A stretch of DNA of 26,442 nt from Armatimonadota bacterium (GCA_026415535.1 JAOAGX010000002.1:1-26442), one strand, 5' to 3'; counted from the first letter of the stretch, positions 8,203 through 15,497 are shown. Notes: a model not told the origin generated them from the letters alone. Numbers and translations: made by a program.

Positions 8203-9027
8203 GTGCTCAAAATCGAGAACCTGACCAAGACCTACGGCAAACTGACTGCGGTAGACAGCCTGAGCCTTACGCTCGACCCCGGCGATATTATGGGCTTCAT
8301 TGGTCCTAACGGTGCAGGCAAGACGACTACAATTAAGATAGTTGCGACCCTCCTGACCCCAGACTCCGGGACGGCCTACATCTATGAAATCGACGTGACA
8401 GCCTACCCGGAGGAAGTCCGACCATTGATCGGCTACATGCCGGACTCCTTCAGCCTCTACGACGAGGTGCTTGTCTGGGAGTACCTCGACTTCTTTGCAG
8501 CGGCCTATAAAGTCCCGCCGGCTAGGCGCAGGGGCTTGATCGATGACGTTCTAGAGCTTACGGGTCTGACCATCAAGCGTCAATCGCTAGTATCCGAGCT
8601 TTCCCGTGGAATGAAGCAGAGATTGTGTCTGGCCAAGACGCTTGTTCACGATCCGAAGCTGCTTCTGCTTGACGAGCCTGCCTCCGGCCTCGACCCTCAC
8701 GCTCGCATCGAGATCAGAGAGTTGCTGAAGGATCTCCGCAGGATGAGCAAGACGATCCTGATCTCCTCGCACATACTGCCGGAGCTTGCCAATTTCTGCA
8801 ACAAGATAGCGATCATCGAGCAAGGCAAGCTCATCGTGAGCGGTGACGTCGAATCGATAGTTGCCCAGTGTCGAAGGGGAATGGTGCTCTCAATTGGCTT
8901 GGTTGATCGACATGACGAAGCGGTCGAGTTTCTGGAAGGCCTTGGTACTCTGTGTGATGTCAGGCACAAGGACGGGTTTATATCCGCTAAGTACATTGGC
9001 GATCCGGAACTTGATTACATGTTTTGA
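8203..9027 (+). CDS. ABC transporter ATP-binding protein (ABC-2 exporter type), C-terminus cut by frame change
   Basis: This 274-residue ATPase has Walker A GPNGAGKTT (34-42), ABC signature LSRGMKQR (133-140), Walker B LLLLDEP (about 153-159) and the H-loop SSH. It would power the ABC-2 permease encoded next, probably exporting an unknown substrate. It starts at GTG 8203 behind CAGGAGG. The frame ends at TGA 9025-9027, directly after a TTTT run. In the -1 frame, coding continues as LTALANSGFKVRSF then VPLNLEDAFIKATFG to TGA 9126-9128. This is the expected end of the family, ending in a LEDAF-type motif. The natural gene therefore probably spans 8203-9128 and has lost one T, or is shifted at the ribosome. 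Confidence 0.85.
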   Translation: MLKIENLTKTYGKLTAVDSLSLTLDPGDIMGFIGPNGAGKTTTIKIVATLLTPDSGTAYIYEIDVTAYPEEVRPLIGYMPDSFSLYDEVLVWEYLDFFAAAYKVPPARRRGLIDDVLELTGLTIKRQSLVSELSRGMKQRLCLAKTLVHDPKLLLLDEPASGLDPHARIEIRELLKDLRRMSKTILISSHILPELANFCNKIAIIEQGKLIVSGDVESIVAQCRRGMVLSIGLVDRHDEAVEFLEGLGTLCDVRHKDGFISAKYIGDPELDYMF

Positions 9028-9153
9028 CCGCCCTTGCTAATAGTGGTTTCAAAGTGCGTTCGTTCACCAAAGTGCCGCTCAATTTGGAGGACGCATTCAT
9101 AAAAGCCACGTTCGGTGCGGTTCCGTGAAAGCCGAGATATGCAGGGGTGAAGC

Positions 9154-9798
9154 ATGAGAAGTATGAGCTTAACAACGGCAGCCTATAGCAAGGCGAAGAG
9201 ACTGTTGATCGAGGGCGTTATTGACAATCCCTTAGTTGCCCAGGAACTGCGCACTCGAATGCGAGACTGGAAAGCGTTTGGGGCAATGGGTGCCTACGTG
9301 CTTTTGGTGGCGGGCATTCAGTTTGTTGCCTACGTAGCCATTTCGAACAGCTGTTGTGTGTCTTTGCCCTTGACGCTTTTGACTGGGGGGCGAAAGCTCG
9401 GTATGGAGATATTCTTGCATCTGGTCTGGACTCAAGCCATACTGCTAATGCTCATCATTCCCTCGATCACCTTCAGCTCGCTCGCGCAAGAAATCGAGCG
9501 CGAAACAATGGAAATGCTTGCGCTCACACGCCTCACCTCCAGCAAGATAGTGGTCGGCAAGCAGTTGGCGGGGTTGCTGTACGCTCTTGTTCTGCTCATC
9601 TCCACGGTATCGCTTGCAAGCATGTGTTTGATGCTTGGAGGTATATCACCCGCCGAGATCGGCGTGTGGTATTTGGTATTGGTTGCGTGGTGTTTTCTTT
9701 TGACATGCGTTGTGGCGTTTTCTGGTCCTCTCTTTTTGCAAAAACGGTCGCCTCGGCCCTTTTTACGTACGGGACGTCGATATTGTACTTCATCGTGA
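9154..9798 (+). pseudogene. ABC-2 type permease, N-terminal half (frameshifted)
   Basis: ATG 9154 follows CAGGGGTGAAGC. The first residues include NPLVAQELRTRMRD, the typical NP(L/V)..KE-R start of ABC-2 permeases, then membrane spans YVLLVAGIQFVAYVAI, AILLMLIIPSITF, LVLLISTVSLASMCLML and YLVLVAWCFLLTCVVAF. EIERETMEMLALTRLTSSKIVVGKQ is the conserved cytoplasmic loop. The frame is lost at GCGTTTTCTGG (about 9715-9725); the ~25 residues after that are not family-like. The C-terminal half continues in the -1 frame. It forms a transporter unit with the ATPase upstream. Confidence 0.75.
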
Positions 9799-10568
9799 CG
9801 ATACCATTTGGCTGCTTGGCGGAGGGGCTCATTTTCGGAGGGCAATCGCAGCAGCACGTTCTTGGCGCGCTAAACCCTGGTTTGGCCGCTTACACAGCGA
9901 TGCAAGTTGTTGATGTTTGCGGTGTCACGTTTCCGCTCTGGCTTGTGGCAGTCGGGCTGCACTTCGCGGTCGGTGCACTTCTACTACTTGTTGCTTCGAC
10001 TCACGTTAGATACAAGCGAGCTGAGAGGGCTTTGCCGATCCGAATAATTCTGATCTTGGTTACCGCCTCGCTTGTCTGGCTCCTCGTGGGCAACCTGTCT
10101 GGTATGGGAAGTGTGCCGGCTAAAAGCGAAGATACTATGGACTTGATAAATGTAGTTTACAGTACCATTTCGGGTTTTGTTGCTTTACTCACCTGTGCGT
10201 TTGCGACGGGCCCGGTTAGGCAACGCTCTATGTGTATCCCTTCAGTGCGAAAGATGTTTAAGAGTGATCTAGCTGGCGCTGTGCCGTTGTTGGTCTTATG
10301 GACCGCTCTTTCCTGGGCGGCTTTTATCGGAACGCTTGCTTGGCTGATGAACTCGCAGGCGAATGGACTGCCGAAGGCGGCCTGGAAATCCTTGTTTGAG
10401 GTGGGGATTTCTCTTGTGGCCATAGCTTCTGGTTTTTCGGCTTTGGGTGTGTTGGCTTCCTGCTGTGTGAAGCAGCGCAAGAACGCAGTAGGAATTGTTC
10501 TTGGGGTCCTGACGATCGCTTTTGCGGGCTATTTGATAGTGTTTTCCTACTATCCCCCCGGGTTCTGA
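9705..10568 (+). pseudogene. ABC-2 type permease, C-terminal half (frameshifted)
   Basis: This continues the permease in the -1 frame from about 9720 (FWSSLFAKTVASALFTYGTSILYFIV) with six or so further hydrophobic spans, ending at TGA 10566-10568. An in-frame ATG at 9705 could initiate it separately, but no ribosome binding site stands before it and the first residues overlap the other half. Joined, the two halves give a ~470-residue permease. Confidence 0.7.
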
Positions 10569-10648
10569 CAAATGCGGCTTGGTCTGGCAACTCGCCGCGT
10601 TCTGGCCTATGACTCCCAATGTTGGCGTCAACCGGGAGTTGGAAGGAC

Positions 10649-10780
10649 ATGCCAAACCTGTGGTGGTCGCCAAGTCATTCCTGGATTGTAACCACCTTAG
10701 TCTATCTTACTTTCGCGATTTTATGCATTCTCCTTTCTCCCAGGGCGCAGGCGTGCTATGGCGGAGTCGTAGAAGACTAG
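10649..10780 (+). pseudogene. Remnant of a secreted protein gene (signal peptide then TAG)
   Basis: ATG 10649 follows GGAGTTGGAAGGAC. The frame reads MPNLWWSPSHSW, then the hydrophobic stretch IVTTLVYLTFAILCILLS, PRAQA, CYGGVVED and a TAG at 10778. This looks like a signal peptide plus a few mature residues. After the TAG the same frame runs through FIGVMSKTKLRKRTA to another TAG at 10826. It may be the fourth member of the decaying ABC operon. Confidence is limited because the segment is short and no family can be named. Confidence 0.35.
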
Positions 10781-10890
10781 TTCATAGGAGTTATGTCGAA
10801 AACAAAACTGCGAAAGCGCACCGCGTAGTCGTTTGATATTTTCGAGCTATACTGGAAAAAAACATATCCAATCCAAATCTACTCCAAGCT

Positions 10891-11073
10891 TCAGAGTTGC
10901 CACTTGGGAACCTCTACATCAGCAACCCCAAACCAAGCGTTGAACGTCCCTATGAACTCCTCCTTCAGATAAGCATTTGCGCTCTTGATATCCGCTATCA
11001 TCTCAGACTTGTCGGCAAAGTGCGTGTTGTTGAACGTCGAACCTGAGTACGTAGTATTGAGTCTTTCTCCTTC
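10891..11073 (-). pseudogene. C-terminal gene fragment, family not recognised
   Basis: A 61-codon minus-strand frame runs from just inside a TAA (plus-strand 11074-11076) to TGA (10891-10893), without a good start codon. It reads LNTTYSGSTFNNTHFADKSE, then MIADIKSANAYLKEEF, IGTFNAWFGVADVEV and PKWQL. Composition and amphipathic pattern look like a real protein end rather than random translation. I do not recognise the family. It is probably the 3' remnant of a lost gene. Confidence 0.35.
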
Positions 11074-11237
11074 TTACTGATACTAATAACCCTTCTTTAT
11101 AGGGACATTTTCCCTTTGCAGTTAGAGGTGACATAATTGCCTTGCAAATACAAATGCTCAAAGCTGAGCTTTCCGGTCCCAGTGTGGTTCCTGTATAATT
11201 GAAGCAAGAGTTCGAGTGTCGAAGGAGACTTTGCCGC

Positions 11238-12155
11238 GTGTCCTACGATGTCATCATTCTCGGTGGGGGCCCGGCGGGGCTGACCGCCGGTATCTATGCT
11301 TCTAGAGCCAGGCTATCTACTCTACTCGTTGAAAAGGCTTTTCCCGGCGGACAGCTTACTATGTGCGAGAATGTTGAGAACTTTCCTGGGTACCTAGGCG
11401 GGCCTGGAATGAAGCTTGCCGAGACGATGCGAGAACAGGCCGAACGATTCGGCATGGAATCCAGAATTGCTGAAGTAGAAAGGGTTGACCTTCTTGGGGT
11501 GGAGAAGGTTCTTTACACTGCTGACAAGGAAGAAATCCGCGGCAAAACCGTGATCCTCTCGCTGGGAGCAAAGCCCAAGCGGCTTGGGGTGCCGGGCGAA
11601 AGGGAGTTCATAGGTCGCGGCGTTTCCTATTGCGCCGTATGCGACGGTGCGTTCTTTAAGGACAAACGTCTGGCAGTTGTCGGAGGTGGCGACACGGCGG
11701 TCGAGGATTCAGTTTTTCTGACGCGATATGCTTCCAGCGTGCACATCGTCCACCGCCGAGACAAGTTCCGCGCTCAGCGTATAATACAGGAGAGGGCACT
11801 TGCAAACCCAGTCATTACAGTTTGCTGGAACAGTGTGGTCCGCGAGATCGGCGGAACCGACAAGGTGGAGCACGTTATCTTGGAGGATGTGTTCACTCGC
11901 GACCAAACTCTGCTATCGGTTGACGGGGTTTTCATACTTATCGGTGCCGAGCCCAACACTAAGATGGTGGATGGCCAGGTCAAACTCGACGAGATGGGCT
12001 ACATCTTGACTGACGAGCATATGCGCACAAACGTCCCCGGCGTTTTTGCCGCTGGTGACGTGAGGCACAAGCCATTAAGACAGATAATCACTGCGTGTGC
12101 CGATGGTGCAGTCGCCGCCGCTGCGGCTGAGAAATATATCGAGGGGTCGCTTTAG
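11238..12155 (+). CDS. trxB: Thioredoxin reductase (NADPH)
   Basis: This cytoplasmic flavoprotein transfers electrons from NADPH through FAD and a redox disulfide to thioredoxin. I chose GTG 11238 because GAAGGAGA lies 9-10 bp upstream and the protein then begins directly with the FAD-binding strand SYDVIILGGGPAGLTAG. Other motifs are the NADPH-binding VVGGGDTAVEDS, the redox centre CAVC (about residues 132-135), and the C-terminal FAD motif GVFAAGDVRHKPLRQIITACADGAVAA. Length (305 residues) is typical. No thioredoxin gene is adjacent, and it appears monocistronic between two repeat- or remnant-bearing gaps. A longer form from TTG 11199 would add 13 unlikely residues. Confidence 0.95.
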   Translation: MSYDVIILGGGPAGLTAGIYASRARLSTLLVEKAFPGGQLTMCENVENFPGYLGGPGMKLAETMREQAERFGMESRIAEVERVDLLGVEKVLYTADKEEIRGKTVILSLGAKPKRLGVPGEREFIGRGVSYCAVCDGAFFKDKRLAVVGGGDTAVEDSVFLTRYASSVHIVHRRDKFRAQRIIQERALANPVITVCWNSVVREIGGTDKVEHVILEDVFTRDQTLLSVDGVFILIGAEPNTKMVDGQVKLDEMGYILTDEHMRTNVPGVFAAGDVRHKPLRQIITACADGAVAAAAAEKYIEGSL

Positions 12156-12296
12156 GTCTTGCTCAGTGTCGAGAGTTGTAAGATCGGGACCTAATTCTTT
12201 TCACTAGCGTTGACTTGTTCCATAAGTTGCGTCTCCGGCAAGTGTTTGGTTACTCTAGCAGACACGGATTCTTTGCTGATATCAAAATAATAATGC

Positions 12297-12386
12297 ACCA
12301 GTCAGGTCATGATTAATCAAGTTGCCATTAGTCGGGTTGCTGTTAATCAGGTTGCCATTAGTCAGGTTGCCATAAATCAAGTCGTC
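12297..12386. repeat. Tandem 15-bp repeat, about six units
   Basis: Units read ATTAATCAAGTTGCC (12312), ATTAGTCGGGTTGCT (12327), GTTAATCAGGTTGCC (12342), ATTAGTCAGGTTGCC (12357) and ATAAATCAAGTCGTC (12372), with a degenerate unit ACCAGTCAGGTCATG at 12297. The period is exactly 15 bp. The last unit runs into the interspersed repeat at 12383. Confidence 0.8.
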
Positions 12387-12410
12387 ATTCTGAGCGCAGC
12401 GAAGAATCTC
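12383..12410 (+). repeat. Interspersed repeat copy (GAATCT type)
   Basis: Core TTCTGAGCGCAGCGAAGAAT is followed by CTCCCGACGA, the same downstream extension seen after the copy at 15600. The shared flank suggests the mobile or copied unit is longer than 28 bp in these two places. Confidence 0.75.
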
Positions 12411-12470
12411 CCGACGAAACTAAGTGTTTTTCCGGCGATCTTCCTACTTGATTAAGGAGCATGGAATCGT

Positions 12471-12489
12471 CGTAAACGCTTGGTTTACG
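12471..12489. promoter_or_regulatory. Operator-like inverted repeat upstream of the URO-D-like gene
   Basis: CGTAAAC (12471-12477) and its exact reverse complement GTTTACG (12483-12489) flank GCTTG. It is 51 bp upstream of the start codon. The half site resembles those bound by LacI- or GntR-family regulators of sugar genes. No such regulator gene is in the window, so the assignment is inference. Confidence 0.4.
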
Positions 12490-12539
12490 TTCAATTTAGG
12501 TTGCTTTGGATGTTAGGTTAATTACCAGGAGTCGAATCA

Positions 12540-13649
12540 GTGATCAAATCAGGTTGGGAGCAGTCGAAAAAGCGCTTTGAAGCATGGTGGCATGGTGAAT
12601 GTGTTGATCGCGTGCTTTTGCAGGTGACTGCTCCGAAAGCACCCGATCATTCTCCCGTTTTGCAAGAAAGCGGCAACGCCAAACCAGTTGTCGAATCTGC
12701 CGCGACGCCAGAGGATCTGTTCCTCGATGCCGATCTTCGTATTGCGATGTTCGAGAGTCATATGGCTCGGACATATTACGGCGGTGATGCTTTTCCATAT
12801 TTAGACACGCACATCGGACCTGGCACGATGTCACTTTACCTTGGCTCAATCCCAACCTTCGCGCCCGATACGGTCTGGTATAACCCTTGCATTGACGATA
12901 TTACCACCGCCGACGTACCGAAGTTCGATGAAAACAACCGTTTCTGGCAGGCAACGCTCGAACTGATGAAGAAAGGCAATGATCGACTTAGTGGTATTGC
13001 ACTCGTGAGCTTTCCCGATCTCATCGAGGGGCTCGACACGATTGCCAGCCTTGTTGGTAGTGACGAGCTGCTGATTTACCTTGTTGATGCGCCGGAACAT
13101 GTTCACAGATTTCAAGATGCACTGGTTGACCGTTACTTTGATTACTATGACCGCATTTACGAGATTATCAAGGACGAGGATGGCGGAAGCTGTTTCTCGG
13201 CTTTTTCAACTTGGGGGCCAGGAAGGGTTGCCAAGGTACAATGCGACTTCTCGGCTATGATCTCTCCAAAAATGTTTGAGGAGTTTGTAGTTCCTTATCT
13301 GGCTAGGCAATGCGCGCGACTTGATTATTCGGTGTTCCATCTCGATGGACCGTGCTGTTTGCAACATCTCGATCTACTGTGTTCGATCAAGGAGCTCGAC
13401 GCAATTCAGTGGACGCCGGGAGCTGGACAGCCTTCCGCTTGTGATGAAAAGTATATCCCGCTATACCGACAGATCCGCCAAGCTGGCAAAAGCTGTATGA
13501 TTCGCGGCGGCAGCCCTGACCAGGCACGCAAGATTGTCGAGGAGCTTGGGCCGGAGGGTTTGGACATTGCTATTCAAGTTGCGTCGCCGGAGGAAGCTGA
13601 TGAGCTTGTGAAACAGTCGTTTAGATGGGGTTGCAAACAGCCAGGATAA
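12540..13649 (+). CDS. Uroporphyrinogen decarboxylase (URO-D)-superfamily protein
   Basis: This is a 369-residue cytoplasmic TIM-barrel protein. The start GTG 12540 is preceded by CAGGAG at 8-9 bp. It has the pattern of divergent URO-D-like proteins in environmental bacteria, not of HemE. These include AWWHGECVDRVLLQV near the N-terminus, GPGTMSLYLG, SFPDLIEGLDTIASLVG, the region KMFEEFVVPYLARQCARLDYSVFHLDGPC, IQWTPGAGQP, and a C-terminal GLDIAIQVASPEEADELV. The superfamily includes heme-pathway decarboxylases and corrinoid/CoM methyltransferases. The reaction here is unknown, and no corrinoid protein is adjacent. It lies 16 bp upstream of an aldo/keto reductase, so the two form one operon; this suggests small-molecule or sugar metabolism rather than heme synthesis. 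Confidence 0.8.
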   Translation: MIKSGWEQSKKRFEAWWHGECVDRVLLQVTAPKAPDHSPVLQESGNAKPVVESAATPEDLFLDADLRIAMFESHMARTYYGGDAFPYLDTHIGPGTMSLYLGSIPTFAPDTVWYNPCIDDITTADVPKFDENNRFWQATLELMKKGNDRLSGIALVSFPDLIEGLDTIASLVGSDELLIYLVDAPEHVHRFQDALVDRYFDYYDRIYEIIKDEDGGSCFSAFSTWGPGRVAKVQCDFSAMISPKMFEEFVVPYLARQCARLDYSVFHLDGPCCLQHLDLLCSIKELDAIQWTPGAGQPSACDEKYIPLYRQIRQAGKSCMIRGGSPDQARKIVEELGPEGLDIAIQVASPEEADELVKQSFRWGCKQPG

Positions 13650-13665
13650 GCAAACGGAGGTTGCT

Positions 13666-14637
13666 ATGCAATACACTCGACTTGGACGCACAGGCCTGAA
13701 GGTGAGCAGACTTTGCTTGGGCACGATGAACTTTGGTCCGCACACTACGGAGCGAGACAGCTTCGCGATTATGGATCGAGCTCTTGAGCACGGTATTAAC
13801 TTTTTCGATACGGCCGACGTCTATGGTTGGAAAGTCGGCGAAGGTCTTACTGAGCAGATAATCGGCAAGTGGTTCTCCCAGGGTGGTGGTCGGAGGGAGA
13901 AGACGGTCATCGCGACAAAAGTCTACGGCAGGATGGGTAACTGGCCGAACGAGCGGGGGCTGTCGGCGCTTCATATTAGGCGTGCATGTGAAGGGAGTCT
14001 CAAACGGCTTCGAACAGATTATATAGATCTCTACCAGATGCCCCACATCGACCGCGACGTGCCATGGGAAGAAATCTGGCAAGCAATGGAGCAACTCGTT
14101 AGCCAGGGTAAGGTGCTTTACGTGGGCAGCTCGAACTTTGCCGGCTGGCACATTGCACAAGCCAACGAGGCTGCCAAACAGCGCAACTTTATGGGGCTTG
14201 TCTCGGAGCAGTGCAAGTATAGCCTTGCGGAGCGAACGGTGGAGTTGGAGGTGTTGCCGGCTTGCGAAAGTTACGGACTTGGGGTGATCCCTTGGAGTCC
14301 GCTTGCAAGCGGTATGTTAGGCGGTGCCCTTCAGAGGGCCTCGGAGGGGCGAAGAGCAGAGGGTGGTGTGAGAGAGATGATCGAAAAGAATCGTTCCAAG
14401 ATCGAGCGATACGAGGCCTTGTGTGAGGAAATTGGTGAGAAGCCAGCGAACGTGGCGCTTGCGTGGCTCCTTGCAAACCCCGTAGTCACCGCGCCTATCA
14501 TTGGTCCGAGGACCTTGGAGCAGCTTGACGGCTGTCTGCGATCCTTGGAGATAACATTGTCACCCGAAACCATGACAAGGCTCGATGAAATATGGCCCGG
14601 GCCGGGCGGCCCGGGTCCTGAGGCTTGGGCATGGTAA
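13666..14637 (+). CDS. Aldo/keto reductase
   Basis: This NAD(P)H-dependent oxidoreductase of the AKR superfamily has 323 residues. Start ATG 13666 follows CGGAGG. The catalytic tetrad is visible as Asp48 (FFDTAD), Tyr53, Lys85 (ATKVYG) and His127 (QMPHID). The C-terminal part contains the cofactor-binding segment PVVTAPIIGPRTLEQL. It starts with YTRLGRTGLKVSRLCLGTMNFG, typical of the general-stress/YghZ-like branch. The substrate is not predictable; genes of this type paired with URO-D-like proteins are likely sugar or carbonyl reductases. The C-terminus ends GPGGPGPEAWAW, a Gly/Pro-rich tail common in this branch. Confidence 0.92.
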   Translation: MQYTRLGRTGLKVSRLCLGTMNFGPHTTERDSFAIMDRALEHGINFFDTADVYGWKVGEGLTEQIIGKWFSQGGGRREKTVIATKVYGRMGNWPNERGLSALHIRRACEGSLKRLRTDYIDLYQMPHIDRDVPWEEIWQAMEQLVSQGKVLYVGSSNFAGWHIAQANEAAKQRNFMGLVSEQCKYSLAERTVELEVLPACESYGLGVIPWSPLASGMLGGALQRASEGRRAEGGVREMIEKNRSKIERYEALCEEIGEKPANVALAWLLANPVVTAPIIGPRTLEQLDGCLRSLEITLSPETMTRLDEIWPGPGGPGPEAWAW

Positions 14638-14719
14638 GGAGGGAGTATTAAAAGAGCGGCCGATCGCGAAACTTGCCCATCGGCCAATGTCGTATCAACC
14701 TACAAACCTTTAAAAAAGA

Positions 14720-14853
14720 ATCGGTGAGTCGGGTGTCGCCGTTAGGGGTTGTCGTGCTAGGGTAGGGCCTGTCTGGATACCTAACCGGGGCGGGAGCTTT
14801 ATATTCGAACCTACCTGGGCGATAGGGGTTGGCGACGGCCCCGGCTCACCGAT
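14720..14853 (-). ncRNA. 134-nt strongly base-paired element, candidate ncRNA or 3' structure
   Basis: ATCGGTGAG (14720-14728) pairs perfectly with CTCACCGAT (14845-14853). The stem continues inward with CGGG/CCCG and TGTCGCC/GGCGACG, giving about 20 pairs with small bulges. The interior can form GTTAGG/CCTAAC or GGGTAGG/CCTACCT pairings, so it has alternative folds. On the minus strand the stem is followed immediately by TTCTTTTTT, so a minus-strand RNA ending there is favoured. It could be an independent RNA with a long closing stem (6S-like in general shape) or the 3' end of the LuxR-type gene message. I could not match it to a known family. Confidence 0.45.
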
Positions 14854-14876
14854 TGCTTGATGACTGTTGTTCAAAG

Positions 14877-15119
14877 TTAGGAAGCGGCTCGCGCGGCCAG
14901 CACTGCCTGCACTCTGTTCGAAACGCCTAGCTTGCGATAGATCGAATAAAGATGGTAGTCGACGGTTCGCTTGCTGCAGAACAGCGAACGGGCCGTATCG
15001 CGCGATGACAGCCCCGCGGCAATCATGTCCAGGACTTCTCTCTCGCGAGGACTGAGCTTCCTCAGCCGGGCAACAATGTTGTCTTCCCTAGGCAATCCTG
15101 GCAGCGTCATCGTCTCCAT
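14877..15119 (-). CDS. Small LuxR/GerE-type HTH protein
   Basis: A LuxR-type helix-turn-helix fills almost the whole protein: LRKLSPREREVLDMIAAGLS, then SRDTARSLFCSKRTVDYHLY and SIYRKLGVSNRVQAV. I chose ATG 15119 (80 residues, METMTL...) because AAGGAG lies 9 bp upstream. The frame also allows a GTG at 15305 (142 residues), but that start has no ribosome binding site, and its extra part contains a 12-bp inverted repeat and reads as low-complexity. There is no receiver or sensor domain, so it would be a stand-alone DNA-binding protein, perhaps controlled by partner binding or amount. SLFCSKRTVDYHL is slightly unusual in having Phe-Cys in the turn region. Confidence 0.75.
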   Translation of the reverse strand: METMTLPGLPREDNIVARLRKLSPREREVLDMIAAGLSSRDTARSLFCSKRTVDYHLYSIYRKLGVSNRVQAVLAARAAS

Positions 15120-15165
15120 CGCTTCTTTCTCCTTTTCCTCCTCATACTTGGGCGGCATTTGTGAC

Positions 15166-15229
15166 CCGGGAGCCGGCATGTGCGCTCTCTTGTTGATCTC
15201 TCCGGCCACTACGGTCAGCCGGCTCCCGG
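15166..15229 (-). promoter_or_regulatory. 12-bp inverted repeat in the LuxR-type gene leader
   Basis: CCGGGAGCCGGC (15166-15177) and its exact reverse complement (15218-15229) enclose 40 nt. On the message this forms a very stable stem ~45 nt upstream of the preferred start codon. It could be a 5' UTR regulatory structure or a DNA site. No known riboswitch consensus was recognised. Confidence 0.5.
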
Positions 15230-15497
15230 ACCTATCTAAACTCCGCTGGTCGGCGGAGGCGTTAACCTTGGCAGCCGCACCGCGTTGCTTTGTTTGGTTG
15301 TTCACCCGCGAAATAGTCTACAGGCGACTTCTTACATTAGGTTTGCGAAGGCACTATTCGTTTGCTAATTATCTCTTACCGGTGAATAGGATCCCTGTAG
15401 CCTTGAGGAAAGCTAACGGGCTTTGCATGCCTGTTCAGAGCTCGCAGGAGCAGATCCTTTGCTTTGGCTCAGAGTCCCGTCATTCTAGTCAAGAAGT

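Larger units (their letters stand above)
5840..8224 (+). pseudogene. Broken gene for an ABC-exporter-associated membrane protein
   Basis: Following protein similarity across frames gives one gene: signal peptide MFTRTCLSLLCIIIFGLALSA (ATG 5840), beta domain (VEMKATVGFGGTFRG...VDLRN), GATase-like domain (DVLVLADLDP...WVASGGVLIIP), two or three membrane spans (near 6990-7150), then a beta-rich tail. The frame is interrupted by TAG at 5903 and TAG at 6020. It also changes near 6060, near 6620 (AATTGCG), near 7765 (TATTGCG) and near 8130, ending at TGA 8222-8224 inside the ATPase gene start. Intact relatives commonly precede an ABC ATPase and ABC-2 permease, as here. The reconstruction by eye is moderately secure; exact junctions are not. 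Assembly errors could explain single-base indels but less easily both stops. Confidence 0.65.
10569..11237. other. Gap after the ABC operon with gene remnants
   Basis: These ~670 bases contain no intact gene. I see two remnants, listed separately: a plus-strand signal-peptide-like frame from ATG 10649 and a minus-strand C-terminal fragment at 10891-11073. No tRNA or clear rho-independent terminator is visible. The last ~100 bp must carry the promoter of the thioredoxin reductase gene; no strong consensus is evident. Confidence 0.5.
12156..12539. other. Intergenic region: tandem repeat, interspersed repeat, operator-like site
   Basis: This 384-bp gap upstream of the URO-D-like gene has no coding frame. 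It carries the 15-bp tandem array at 12297-12386, an interspersed repeat copy fused to its end, and an inverted repeat at 12471-12489, each listed separately. No tRNA is visible. Confidence 0.6.

Noticed and set aside
10579..10836. 85-codon frame after the permease
   Set aside because: It crosses the better signal-peptide-like frame (ATG 10649) in another register and has no recognisable pattern.
14795..14815. tRNA T-loop-like TATTCGAACC within the structured element
   Set aside because: No 5-bp T-stem, acceptor stem or anticodon arm can be formed around it, so it is not a tRNA.
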